DNA of 64,000 nucleotides from Paroedura picta. Lineage: Eukaryota; Chordata; Lepidosauria; Squamata; Gekkonidae. How positions within the stretch are numbered: the stretch's first letter is position 1; every line of letters begins with the position of its first letter. The translations under genes were made by a program, and so were the position numbers. Positions 1 to 13,600 of the stretch are shown piece after piece. Under the pieces are notes generated by a model, which made no database searches, had not been told where the DNA came from, and saw only the letters and a program-made list of their open reading frames with translations. Where the stretch lies: assembly GCF_049243985.1 (NCBI RefSeq), contig NC_135374.1, forward strand, positions 66,331,434 through 66,395,433, read 5' to 3'.

Positions 1-25
1 TAAAAGAATCTTTGTCTGTTCCTAG

Positions 26-154
26 CTAATGGCCGTGTAAAGTTTCGTGTTGAGGGTGAATTTGAAGCTACCTTAACAGTGATGGGTGATGACCCTGATG
101 TCCCATGGCGCCTTTTGAAACTGGAAATTCTGGTTGAGGACAAAGAGACTGGAG
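26..154 (+). CDS. MED14: MED14 exon (1st in window)
   Basis: The acceptor TTCCTAG ends at 25 and the donor GTAATG starts at 155. The first two bases complete a split Ala codon. The peptide runs from [12 protein letters not shown] to LVEDKETG, the end of the conserved N-terminal Med14 region. Confidence 0.96.
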
Positions 155-3100
155 GTAATGTCAGAAGTCAGATTATTATGGATCTAAAGCTGCTTTATAT
201 TTGAGTGCTGGCCCCAAACTGATAGATTCCACTAACGCTTTTATTAAAGTAATTTGTGTTGTTTCTGGGAGCCCCCTTAATAGATACCTTTTTTTTATCA
301 TTTTGCTGTGTGTTTTCAAACTGTACATGATCAATACCACCTTTCCACATATTCAGAAAGAAACTTTCTATGTTCTACTATCTATGTGGCTTTGAACAAG
401 CCTTTTAAACATTGTCAATATTATAAGAGCCACTGAAGTACAATAAGTAATTGGAGAGGCATTGGATTAGAACTGGGGGCTGTCAAGGAAACACAAGACT
501 GAGTGAGTCACAAAGAAAACTCACACACAAGTTACTTCAATACCTGTAGCCGCTCTAGCCAGGGTAACCGGAATCGGATTGAAACCACCCAGATGCAAAA
601 AACACCAAAATACTATGAGTGTGCTTTATTTAAAAGGATGTGCAGAAATATACAAAGAAGAGCAAAGAACAGTAAGAATAAAATAACAAAAGCTATATAA
701 CTAGTCCTAGATACTTATAAAACAATTAATCTGTTATCCAGAGGGTACTTAATGTCATCCTTGCCCACTCCAGTGAGAAGGCTGAGCCAAGCCTTCAGGC
801 TGTGGCAAGAACTCCAAGTTACAGCTAAGCACATGAAACTAGAATGAAGGATCTTACTTACACAACAGCCTTGAGGGGTAGATCGAGGCGTTCGTCAGTC
901 CGGAGCAGTGGAAAAGTGCGAGATCATCATGGTGGGACAAGAGGCAGAACTGAACTGAGAACCCCCAGAAAAAGAATTATATACAATCATGAACAATGGA
1001 GATTCATGCCATTGGTCAGTTTCAGTTTAATTTCTGTGAAAGACCACTTGCATAATTTTATGGTTGGGGGTCACCACAACACGAGGAACTGTATTAAAGG
1101 GTCATGGCATTAGGAAGGTTGAGAACAGCACTATCAGGACTGTGACTAGCCCAAGATCACCCAGCTCGGTGCACATAGAGGAGGAGGGAATCAAACCCAG
1201 CTCACCAGATTAGAAGCTGCTGCTCCTAACAGTTGCACCATGCTGACTTTAGTGCTTTGCAGTTACATCAGATGCAATAACTAGCTATGATAAATCCTTG
1301 CATTAATTCAGCCTTTCTCAACTTTTTTTACTCTTGAGAAATCCCTGAAACACTTTTCAGGATTTGAGAAACTCAGAAGTGGTGCGATTGTGCGGAATAT
1401 AGTTGTGAAGTATAGCTGTGTACACACTCACCCAGGGCCCCTCCCCTTCCCACTCCCTCCAGGCCCACTCCCTCCAGGCCCATCACTTTATTGGGGGGGG
1501 GGCAGGTCTACATGATTGAATATGATCGTATCACCCGATGAATATCTAACAAATTTTAAAAATATATTAAAGATTACTTAACTCCCACCTGTTCAGGTAA
1601 CCCTTCCAGAGCTATCAAGAAACCCCAGGGTTTCACAAAACTCTGATCAAGAAATCCTGCATTAAGTAGACGGAACGTGCAGGCCTCTTAACATTTTAGG
1701 GTTGATGATACTCTTTACACCTGTGAACTGCCTCCATCCACCATTCTCAGTTGGGCCTTGGTGCTCAGGCAGCAGGTGTTCTGCATGCCTCATGTCTGAA
1801 TCAAAGTTTTGGATCTGATCATGAGATTATGAAGAAGCCAGGTCTCTTGACAGGGACCCCAATGTTCATCTGTCTCTTTACCTAATCTGCGTCAGAGTGT
1901 TGTTCTGTGGATGCACCGGGGAATGGAACAGATCCATGATTTCTGTCTGGAGCTGCTTAAGGGAAAGGTGGGATAAAAATGTAGCAATGTTAAGATGCAT
2001 TAAATTATTAATCTGTTCTATTTTCATGTCAGATGGTCGTGCCTTGGTTCACAGTATGCAAGTCAGCTTCATTCATCAATTAGTCCAGTCTCGTCTCTTT
2101 GCTGATGAGAAGCCATTGCAGGACATGTACAACTGCCTACGTATCCTTTCTAAAAATCTGTTATGAATTGACATCCAAAGCCTTTCTCTTAGAACTGGTT
2201 CCCAAAATAAGACGGGTAAAACGGGGATGCAGATGACAGGGCTTGTTTGAATAGCTGGGTGAACAGCTTGTGGAAGCTTGCAGAAACTGCAGCCGTTGCT
2301 GATGTTTTAGCTGATTCCTGGCTTTTTCCAAGCTGGGGCTACTTTTCAGGCAGAGTTGAAGAGAACATCAGTAAAGATGACTTTACCTTAACTGGATGCC
2401 TGAATAGACAGCTAGCATTCTGGATGGTAAAGATCATCTATCAGTCCCTTTCTTTGACTGTCAAGAGGGGTTAGAAATATACATTAATTTCTTTTTAAAC
2501 AATTTTGACTGGATTTTCATTGCCGTTTGCTTTCAGGAATTAAAGTACAAATGCTTCTGAAGTCCGGTAAACATTTTCTATGGAGAGGGACATGCAGCTG
2601 AGCTTGATTTCAGGCACAGTACAGTGGGACGTCTGCTTTTCTGCTTTCTCTGTTATCAGTTGAAAGTTGAATCTGGAATCGGGGAACCAAGAGGAGGCAC
2701 CAAGAGACCCTCACCGTGCCCCAATTTTTAACTGAAGAGATTCTATCTCGTTTTATGGTATTGCTGTAGCTTGAGGGCTGTTTTATGAAACATTTTACAT
2801 TGTTTCATGTTGTCTTTTATAATTTGCTTTAATTAATGTTGATGTTTATGATAGGGTTTTAAAAAAGTAATTTTATCATGCTAATTTTTGTTCTATGAGC
2901 CACCTTGAAAAGATCTCTGAAAGGCAGCATATATATTTGGTAAATATCCACCAAATGTAGGGCTCACTTGAAGAAAAAGCATATCTTACAGCTATAAATA
3001 AAGGACTATTTCTCTAAGTAAAATGTTGATATATAAGCTATGGAGGTTTTCATACTCCCCAAAGTTTACCATGTTGATCAGCCTTTATGGAAACATTTCA

Positions 3101-4590
3101 GATATATATGATATACCACTTTTGTGTTTAGATCTTTTAAAAATGCAGTTCACAAAAATACAGGAGATAGGAAACTGCTTGTGATGTGTTAGATAAATAT
3201 AGCTTTAAAACATTTGCTGCTGTTAAAGTTGCTTTGTGATGAAAGCAATTCAAAGAACAAGAAATCTTTTCAGAAATATATGCACAAATATTTCACTGAA
3301 AATTATTGCAAGTTGTGGCAATACATTAACTTAACTTGAATTCTGTAGACTCGTTCTGCTTGTCACTGCAGTTGGAAGTTCTACATTCACAGACTTTAAT
3401 GTTGATCCGAGAACGTTGGGGTGACCTTGTGCAAGTGGAGCGCTACCATGCAGGCAAATGTCTGTCCCTCTCTGTTTGGAAGTAAGTAAAAGAGTTGCTT
3501 AGCTCCCAATACGTCATCCAGCTGACCAAAATATAACTGTTGGAATAAAAATGTACAATTCAAGTCCTGAAACTTTAAGAACTACAATATTAGATTATTT
3601 TATTACCTTACTATATTAACCTGTTGAACTTAGTGGAAGTGCTTCTAGAGCTTAGTGAAATGAGACCATGCACTAATAATTTCTAGAATGTAGCTATTTT
3701 GATCGTCGCAATTTCTTAATAGTATTATCAAACTGTTAATCCTGCTACTCAACCAGTATGATTGTCAACAGTGTTCTGATTAATGACTGACTTAGCTATA
3801 TTGAGTATAGCTTAAAACAGTACTCCTTGCAGTCTCATTCATTCAAGCTAGTTCTGTTGCATAACCAAAGTCATTGTTACAAATACTGGTTTGGGGTGAA
3901 GTTGCAATGGAATCAGCAAAAAATCTGCTAGTGGAAAACTTTGATATATTTATCAAAAATGTCATAAAGACAGTAATATAAATAACCAGGCTATGCTAAA
4001 TCAAATAGGCTCTAATTGCCCTTATATTTAAATACTTAAAAAACTGTGAGCTGGAACCAATGCTTACATTCTGCTAACAGCAAGTGTTAGAGCTAATAAT
4101 TAAGATTTTGTTAAGAAGATAAACACTGCATGAGTTGCATTATTAAATGAAATGGCTATATGAACACAGGAAGCTGCCTTATACCAAACACGACCCTGGT
4201 TCCATTAAGGGTCAGTATTATCTGTGCAGGTTGGCAGTGGCTTTGAAGGTTTTCAGGCAGCAGTCTTTCACATCACTTACTACCTGGTCCTTTCATCTGT
4301 AGAGGCCAGGTCATGAACCGCAGACCTTGTGCATGGCAAGTAAATGCTCTACCACTGAGCCATAGATCCTCCCCCTATATAATAGGGCCTGGTCTCTGCA
4401 TGCGACTGAATGGATTGGTAGACTCATGAGCTGGTAGTATAAGTAGTACCACTTCTTCTTCTTCTTCTTCTTCTACTTCTTCTTCTACTACTTCTTCTTC
4501 TTCTACTTCTACTACTACTACTACTTCTTCTACTTCTACTTCTTCTACTTCTACTTCTTCTACTTCTACTTCTTCTTCTACTACTACTAT

Positions 4591-4625
<35 letters not shown>

Positions 4626-7600
4626 ATTTCCGGCCACTCCCCAAAGGCTCGTGGCAGGTTACAAGTATTTTCCCATGTAAAAAAAAAACTTTCAAAATAA
4701 AAACTTGATGGAGGGAATGTTATAGTGTATTTATAGTAGCATGTCACATGCTGTTCTAGTTTTCCATTTATAGAGGGTTGCTAAGTTAGGGGATTTCTGA
4801 AAAATGTAATCCTTCATCTGAATTGTGATGTGATACTGTCTGTTCTTCCACCATGGTTCTCTGCAACCTCTTCCAACCTCATCCTGCTGCATTTCTCAGC
4901 CCGGCTTGGGAGACATATCTTGCCAATGCAGAGAATGGTGACCTGCAAGACTAGCAGCGCCTCATTCATTAAAATTCTCAGGAATTGGAAATTGCAAGTA
5001 GAGATAGCGTGCAATTATATATAGGGAGCTGTGGTATATCTATGAGATAAGCATAAGGCAGTCTTTCATACAGGCACAGAAAAAAAACAGAAGTTGATGC
5101 CCTATCTAGACATTTAGACCATTGTTTACAAAGCAGTTAAACTGGCTGACATAGTACTGAAATGTTTCAGATTCCCAAAGAGTATTTTTAGGGCTCTTAA
5201 CAACTTAGTCAACATATCTCTGTCTTAAGCCAACAGGTGGTTGGGAGAAAAACAGGAACTGCATCTCTTCATAAGGTCACCATCAAGATTGATGAGAGTG
5301 ATGTGTCAAAACCTTTGCAAATTTCCCACGAACCTCCACTTCCAACTTGCAATTCCAAACTAATTGAAAGAGCTATGAAGGTAAATATGAGTTGTTGACA
5401 TATAACTGTATTAACCAGTTGTTTTTGAAGAAAATGTATTTATTTTATTTAGCATTAAAACATGCTCAGGATTACCTACATTAATAACAGAAGACTTAAA
5501 TACAGTAAATGTTTGAAATTGTATTATGAATAATTAAAAACTCAAAAAATTAAGATCACTAATGCTTCTCTACACTTCTGTGGAAATCTTAACTTACAAC
5601 TATGAGCTTAGACCGCCATACGCGGTCTGGGCCCAGTGTACCTGAAGAACTGTCTCTCTGCCTACACCCCTCAAAGAGCTCTGCTACGCCACCTCCAACC
5701 TGCTAGTGATCCCTGGCCCCAAGGAAGTCCGCTTAATCTCAACCAGGGTCAGAGCCTTTTCTGTCCTGGCCCCACCTAGTGGAATGAGCTCCCAGAGGGA
5801 GATCAAGGCCCTAACGGAACTAAAACAGTTCTGCAGGATCTATAAAAGGGAGCTCCTCCACCAGGCATTTGGTTGAGGTCGACCAAAACTAAACAACACC
5901 CACTGGGCCCCAAACCCACCTCCCTTGAACTCATGCAATGGATCTGACCAGCAATGGGCCTGTTAGATTGTTCACTCTTAGTATGTTACTCTCTGTTTAT
6001 TGTTATTGCCATGTTACCTTTATTTATTATATTCAGTCAGTTTAATATATTGTTCTGTTATGTTCTTTGTGAACTGCCTTGAGTCTTAGGGGAGGGCAGT
6101 ATACAAATTTAATAAAATAAATAAATACATTTAGGTTTGGTAATAGTAATGCAGTTGATTTTTTATCTTCTGTTTTTCAGATCGATCACTTATCTGTAGA
6201 GAAGCTCCTAATAGACAGTGTCCATGCAAGAGCGCATCAGAAACTCCAGGAATTGAAAGCCATTCTTAAGGGTTACAATGCCCATGATAATTGTAAGTAG
6301 CCTTTGAAATACATTGATTTGTTCTTAATGTGGTGGCTCTGTTTTACACTTTGCTAGTACCTTTCTGCATTCCTTAATATACATGGCATAAGTATTGTAG
6401 TGAGCAAAGGTGTTGAATGCCAACTTTCTTCTGCCTCACCAAATTTACTTTTCTGTACAAGGTTCAAATTGACAGCATTGGTGGGAGTAGACTCTTCCAC
6501 CTGCACTATGAATGTCTTGTTTGAATCGAGGGGTATATTTGATTTACATTACTTTGATACCTCACAGGAAAAAAATTGCTTTATTAAAAAAGTAAATTAA
6601 TAGCAGACATTTTAACTTTTCATGAAGGAAATGGAACCCTGCTGTGTATATACTATAACTAGAATTGTCTTTCCTTGGTCTAGATAACAATTTTAATAAC
6701 TATTTTTTTAATGATTATTAAACTTCTATACTGCCCATCCCCATATGAGCTCAGGGCAGTTCACCGGAAAATAATTATAAAAATATACACTACTAAACCA
6801 GTTAAAAACCCAATCCTCCCTTCGCTCTCTTAGCTCCCTCTGCCATCTACCTAGCTGGAGATAGCATTATGAATGAATAGGTAGGGGAGAACCAAGGAAA
6901 GACAGTGGAGGGAGGTCTGTGAAACACTGAACAGCTGTGGTCTCAACCATAGCTCTGTCAGAAGACTGCCATTTTACAGGCATTGCAGAACTTCAACATA
7001 TCTGTCAGGGCCTGTATCTTGGCTGGCAACTTGTTCCACCAGGTTGGTGCCAGGACCAAAAGGGTCCTGGCTCTGGTCAAAATAAGGCGAACATCTTTGG
7101 GGCCAGGGATAACCAGCAAGTTGGTATTTGTAGACTATAATGCTCTTCAGGGAACATATTGGGAAAGGCGGTTCAATGAAATTAAAGGTATCCCCTCTGT
7201 GCAAGCACCGGGTCATGTCTGACCCTTGGGGTGACGCCCTCTAGCGTTTTCATGGCAGACAATACGGGGTGGTTTGCCAGTGCCTTCCCCAGTCATTACC
7301 GTTTACCCCCCAGCAAGCTGGGTACTCATTTTACCAACCTCGGAAGGATGGAAGGCTGAGTCAACCTTGAGCCAACTGCTGGGATCGAACTCCCAGCCTC
7401 ATGGGCAGAGCTTTCAGACTGCATTTCGGCTGCCTTACCACTCTGCGCCACAAGAGGCTCTAATTTCAATGAAATTAGACTAATACAATTACTGGCCATG
7501 GTGGGTTTTTAGAAGTTCTTCTTTCACTTCACTTGTATTTAATGGAACTTGGGAGTGTGCCCTAAAACTGTTACATATAAAATGCTTTTATGTATGAAAC

Positions 7601-10600
7601 TGCTTCTTTTACCAGACCCAAACATACACCCCCAAACAAAAATGCCAGGTTTTTATAGATCATGTGGAAAAGCAGCAGGATTTATTAGTTAAGGGCGTAT
7701 TGACTGATATTTAAGCTTTTTTCAATGAATGTATTTTCAAATGAATGAGCAAAGGCATTACCAGACAAAACAAATGAAAATGTGCAAAATGTGGTAACTG
7801 TTTTTACTGTTTTATTTGCTGTATTGATTGATGTGTAATTACTTAATATTGATCCTATAAAATAGCTTTCATTCAGAAATATTTATCTTACAATTAAAGA
7901 AGAATTCCTATAAAGACAGTGTTAGCATTGGTAGATTTGTTTGCTTGATTAAATCAGACTGAACTATATATATATCAGTGTATGAACTTTTGATCTCTCT
8001 CTCTAGCTTTTATAGAAACAGCTCTCCCAACACTTGTCATCCCTATTCTGGAGCCATGTGGTCGCTCTGAGTGTCTACACATTTTTGTAGACCTTCATTC
8101 TGGAATGTTTCAACTAATGCTTTATGGACTTGGTAAGTAAATGAGGACTTACCTCCATGGTAGGTGCATTCTTCTAACTATGATGACAAAGTTCAGTATG
8201 TATGTGTGTGTGTGGGGGGGTGGGGTTGTACAATTTACCTATGTTTCCATGGCCTTCTAATTAAATGAAATAATCTTGGCTGGTAATGCTGTGTTAAATT
8301 GGATGATTTATTTTTGCGGGGAGGGGGATTAGATTCACAGGAATTCCAGTAAAATTATAGGTATAAAAAGGCAAAATGATTTGTAGGGTTTTCTGCCAGC
8401 ACATGTAGGGATGACCAACATCTTAACAGAAGCCATTGCGGGGAATGGATTTTACAAGGTGGGAATAGGAAGCTTTTGTCATTAAAATGCTTGAATTATG
8501 CATCTTAGTGCTTAGTTGCTGAGAGAGAAGTGTTAAAAATGCAGGGAATTAAATATTGTAAGGTTAAAATTACTACTAGAAATTATATTTAGGGCTGCAT
8601 GAATGGGTTACTAGTCTACCTCAGTGAAGTGGTTCTTGTAATACTCCTTGAATTGTAAAAGGCATGCGTTTCTGTAGCACCAAAGAGATACTTTCCAGAA
8701 TTACTGTTTTGTTCATGTGGACCCACTGCATGTAAGTACTTTCAAGTTACAACTGACATAGTTACCCCTGCAAGGGGTTGTCAATGCAGTGAGAAGCAGA
8801 GGTAGTTTGCCCTTACTTTCCTTTTCCTTGATGGATGGACCACCATAGTGGTACAGCACTATAACAGGAAACACAAGTTAGCTTCAGTGACCAAAGCGGA
8901 AGAAATATGAAATATTCGGGTTTTGTGTGTCATTCTAAAAATGATGGGAGATGGACCCATAGGGTTTGTTCTTCTGACAGTGGAAACTTCCATCAGTGGA
9001 ATGTACCAAGTCTTCTTGTGTTGGAGAAGTTTCACTGAGTCAAATCAAACCTTTGGATCCAACACAATATGATTTCCTTCCAAATATTTGAATGTAAATG
9101 ATACCTTTCTGTTTGAAAGTCCTAATATCATGTTTTCAAATAAATGTAAATGACATTGCTTTTGAGTGGTCACTAAGTGAATTTTCCTGTAGACCAGCAA
9201 ACACTGGATGACATAGAGAAGTCTGTCAATGATGACATGAAGCGAATCATTACTTGGCTTCAGCAACTCAAGTAAGCAAGCTGCATTTATTCCAAATTTT
9301 TAACTGTGCATCAATATGTATTTTGTATTGCTGTGCCTTCTGAACACTCTTCCAGTATTATGAAGCTATGAATTCCAGTAACAATCTCTGTTGTAGTTAC
9401 AGGATGATGTTGCCCCGCCAAACATATACTAACTTAACAACTAGCTAGGGCTTTTTTTCTTCCTCACATTGCTCTCTTGCAACCCTGGTAGGATAAGATT
9501 ATGTTTCTGAAGTGCTTTCCTTGGGTCTGGTCAGGGTTGCAGACAAAGTCATTGTACAGGTTGCATCTTCCTGAATGTATCTTTTGTCAACAAGATTAGA
9601 TACCTAGATTCCAAGATAGTGAAAAATAGTTACATGTTAAGGTATAATGTGCCTGTAAGGCGTTTAATCAGAATCACACCTATTGATTTTTGTGCATGAT
9701 TGGCAAATAGCTTTGATACCATTTGATGTGACCTACATACTATTGAGCTTGTTATAAACATCCTAGACTGTGCCATTCCATTTGATCAAGTCTGTTTTTT
9801 GAAATTCTTAGATTGTAAGCTGTTTTGGATAAGGACTTGAGTGTTTCTAAAATATCTTTAGCTCCCATCTAAATTATGTAGTCCAAAGAAGAAAATTGTA
9901 CTCTTGCAAATTTGAAGAGTTGGATCCACTGAATCTCTAGCATAAGTGAGTTATACTCTTGTAAATGGAAAGTTTTGGTTCAGAGAAGCTTCAGCAGAAG
10001 AGGATCTTTCCCAGTTCCCATGGCAGCTCGGAAGATCTCTGAAAAGATGAAGCAGTTATCATGGGACCCACTTAAGCAAAAGGCTACATAGCCCAGGGGA
10101 ACTACAGTGCTATGGGTAAAGTCAGGTGTAATCTTTCCCCTGTTGCTCTTGCCAGCAAAACCTCTTGCACCAATAACCATTTTGTCCTCTTGCTCTGTAC
10201 TCCTCTGGATCTAATCCAATGACTATGTACACATAGAAAAGCAAGGACTTTGTGACTGTGTTATACACGCGTGGGTGTAATGTATGTGTGTCAATTCCGA
10301 CTTAAGTGAATTACATTGATCAGTCAAGTGTACACTGCACAGGCAGCAGTAGGCAGCCTTGACTCTGTGACAAGTATACCTGAATACCTGAATCAGTTTA
10401 CACAAACACATCTGTCACAATCACACTTCACATTTTGTGTATGCATAAAATACCTTAGGTATGCATATTGAATCACAATCTGTAAGAAGGGTGCATGAGA
10501 TGATTATTTGTCAGTTAAAGCTGGTTTCTGTATGATTAGTCAAAAATATGATGATAGGTGGCAATAAGGTTGTGTATGAATATCAGAGTTTTTGTGTCTT

Positions 10601-13600
10601 TCATCTCTCCTTCCTCCTGTTAAGGTTTTGGCTTGGGCAGCAGCGTTGCAAACAATCAATAAAACATTTGCCTACCGTCAGCAGTGAAACGCTACAGCTA
10701 GCTAATTATGCTGCTCACCCCGTGGGACTTCTCTCCAATCAAAAGCTCTTCATCAAGCTCACCCGACTTCCACAGTACTACATTGTAAGTGATAGTGCAA
10801 ATCTTCGTGTGAACTTTGTTTCTGGAATGATGCAAGCAAAATGGGCCTTTTTGTCAAATGGAAGATGAATGAAAAGAAGCTAGTTGTAATTACTGCTTTG
10901 ATCATTAGCTTAACAACTTTGAGTTGCCAGCACATAGCAAAGCATCCATTTTTAGCAAGTCACGGTCTCCTCTTTTTTCCTTGTCCAGCAAACTGACATT
11001 TTTTTTTTTGGAACCTGATCTGACTTGCTACATTATCTAAGGCAGGGGTTTACAACTTCATTAAATTTGTGGACACTTGGAATTTCGAGGAAGAGTAGTG
11101 ACTGCCTTGGAGAGAGGCCAGTCACAAGTTGTTGGGAGGTTCCAAAACAGATGTCTTGTGCTGTACACACAGCTGCATCCAAACAGATATTACCTGCAGG
11201 TACAAAGGTCTCCAGCATCAAGGACATGGAGGAAGGCCAGGGTTAGTTCTCTACTTTAGAGAAGAGATGCTGCTTGTTTTCCATTTCAGGCCATCCTGTG
11301 TAGCTACCGGGAAAGGTTTCCAATCCATGATATGCAAAAAAGTCTGTCTAAGATCAAACTGAGTGCACATTTTTGTGAGATGTCCACTGGGATGAGCTCA
11401 GTGCTTCGCTTGTCAGTTGAATGGTAGGGAGCAGCTCCAAGTTCCCTGTTATTTTTATTTGATTTCACCTGTATTTAATTTTTAATTTTCATTTTGCCAT
11501 ATTAAGAATCATTGGTCCATGGGATAAGAAACTAATCAACTAAAATCTCACAATTCATTGGCTGGGATATGAAAAATTAGATTTGTATGTGCAGTAGTCT
11601 AAATAAATCCCCTCAACACTGTTGCCCTCTGCAGTTGAAACACTGCTCAAAAAGTGAGGGACGGCTGGTGAGGGACGGCTGTTCAAGAAACACAAGTTTT
11701 AACTCTTGTTTGATATCACATATTTGGACTCTCATGTTTCCAAAATCCTTAATGTAAAACATTTTCACTTCATGTTTCAAAATGATTCTTTTTTATTTTT
11801 TACATGTTTGGAATAATTTTAGAATGGTTATATTTTGTCAGTTGCAGTTTGACCTCTGCCATAGTTTGTGAAAATAATACAAACAATGCACAATTGGTGT
11901 TAGAGCATGTAAACTTGTGAACTTTGTCCTCGTGGTATTTCCAGATTGTCTTCTTTGCAGCTGGTGGTATGGCAAGTAGAGAATTCTTCATTTTTCAAAC
12001 AGAGTGCCATTTCTTTCCTCACAATATAGGTAGTGGAAATGTTTGATGTTCCCAGCAACCCCACACAGTTGGAATACAAGTATTACTTTCTCTCTGTGAG
12101 CTATCCTGAAGGAGATGACAACCCTGTGACTGCAGTTCTGCTGCAGCAGTTCAAACCAAATATTGAAGAACTGGTTTTAGACACAAAAAGCAGGAGGCAA
12201 GCAAAAAGTGGCACAAAACGCAAGGTATGAAGCTGACAGAAGGCTCTGATTTTTTTTTTTAAGATTACTTTTTACTGAAAGTACTAACTTGTTCTCAGGT
12301 AGTAAGTAACCTGTTTGATTCAGTTTCTGTCACATTGTTTTGAAAGAACTCATGCTATTCATATGTGTAGGTATTTGTGTGTGGAAAGAAGAATTTAGTG
12401 AAGCATATCCTCATACTCCCTGAAAACAGGAAAAATAACTGTCTTTTGGGAGCATGAGGATAAATGGTCAGGAATTTCTTAAGTTTTATCAGCAACATTC
12501 TCCCTCTGAATGGTTTTCTTCCATCATGTTGGCTTTTGTTGGAAGTGCTTTTTGTTTTCCACACTTCAAATGTTCAATTAATCCAAAAGATTGACTAAAA
12601 TGGCATTTCAGTATAAAACTTTTATCTGATTAAAAAAATTAGAAAATATTGTTCAGTATTTATAAAGCTACTTTTTAAAAACAAGTCTTTTTATCCATAA
12701 CTAGTAGAAAGCCCACTGCAGGCTGAAAAGCCATGGGTGCTAGCGGAATGGCAGGTGGGGGGGGACAGTGATGGCAAGGTGCGGAGAGGGCTGGCACTCC
12801 CCTGCCCCCTCCCCCTCCCAAGGTGGGGGGGGGGAATATGAGTTGGCCTTGGGGCTGGTGGGCCCCGGGATTGCTGGTGCTACCTGGCCAATTACCTTCA
12901 GCTTTCCCGTCGCCACGTCCCTAGCAGTGCAGCTGGAGGCTTCTCGCTGGGCTCTTGCTCCTGGTCATGTGCTCTGTACGACTTTGCCTGCTGCCTCCGT
13001 GCCGCCACCTGCCACCGCTGGCTCCCCGGCAGCTTGGCAGCCACTGCCTCCTCCTGGTTGGCCACTACTGCCCGGGTGGAGCATCGCATATGCGCCAGCC
13101 ATGGCAGCCAGGCTTGTCTGTGGCCAGGCTGCTGGAGAGGCGAGTGGCCTCCTGGGGGGGCGGTCTCTGTAGGGGCTGGCCCAATCAATGCTGGCTACAC
13201 CCTGATTGACCCGGATTCGAGTCCAGACAGTCTCAGCGGGCCGGGCACGCTCCACCCACAGGGGCGTTTCACAAATATATATAGGCACCATGGATAAGAT
13301 ACCTACTGTGCATCAGATCTGGGACACCAATTTGGATATATAACACAATATATTGTTTATCCTGAGTTTTATATGTGCAGTTCTCAGACCCTAGAGTGAG
13401 GTTATTGAGTTGAGCAATCATGGAATCTATTGTGTCTAGATGACAGCCATCTTCTGAGCCTTATAAGTGGTTTCAAAGCCCTTCTTTCTCTTAGTTCACT
13501 ATAACATGCACTGATTCAGGCAGTGGACTATAGAAAAAGTCTTGATGTTTAAAATGCTGGTGTCAATCCATAAGTAATTTCAAGGGTTTATTATCTTCCA

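Noticed and set aside
500-1030. A possible old LTR-type element
   Set aside because: No paired ends, primer site or protein similarity could be seen, so it is left unclassified.
4375-4747. - strand ORFs of poly-Val/Glu and poly-Ser/Arg
   Set aside because: They are direct translations of the CTT/CTA microsatellite.
12768-13297. Overlapping ORFs of 84-134 codons on both strands
   Set aside because: GC-rich DNA of a Helitron-like element. The frames overlap on both strands and none resembles a protein I know.
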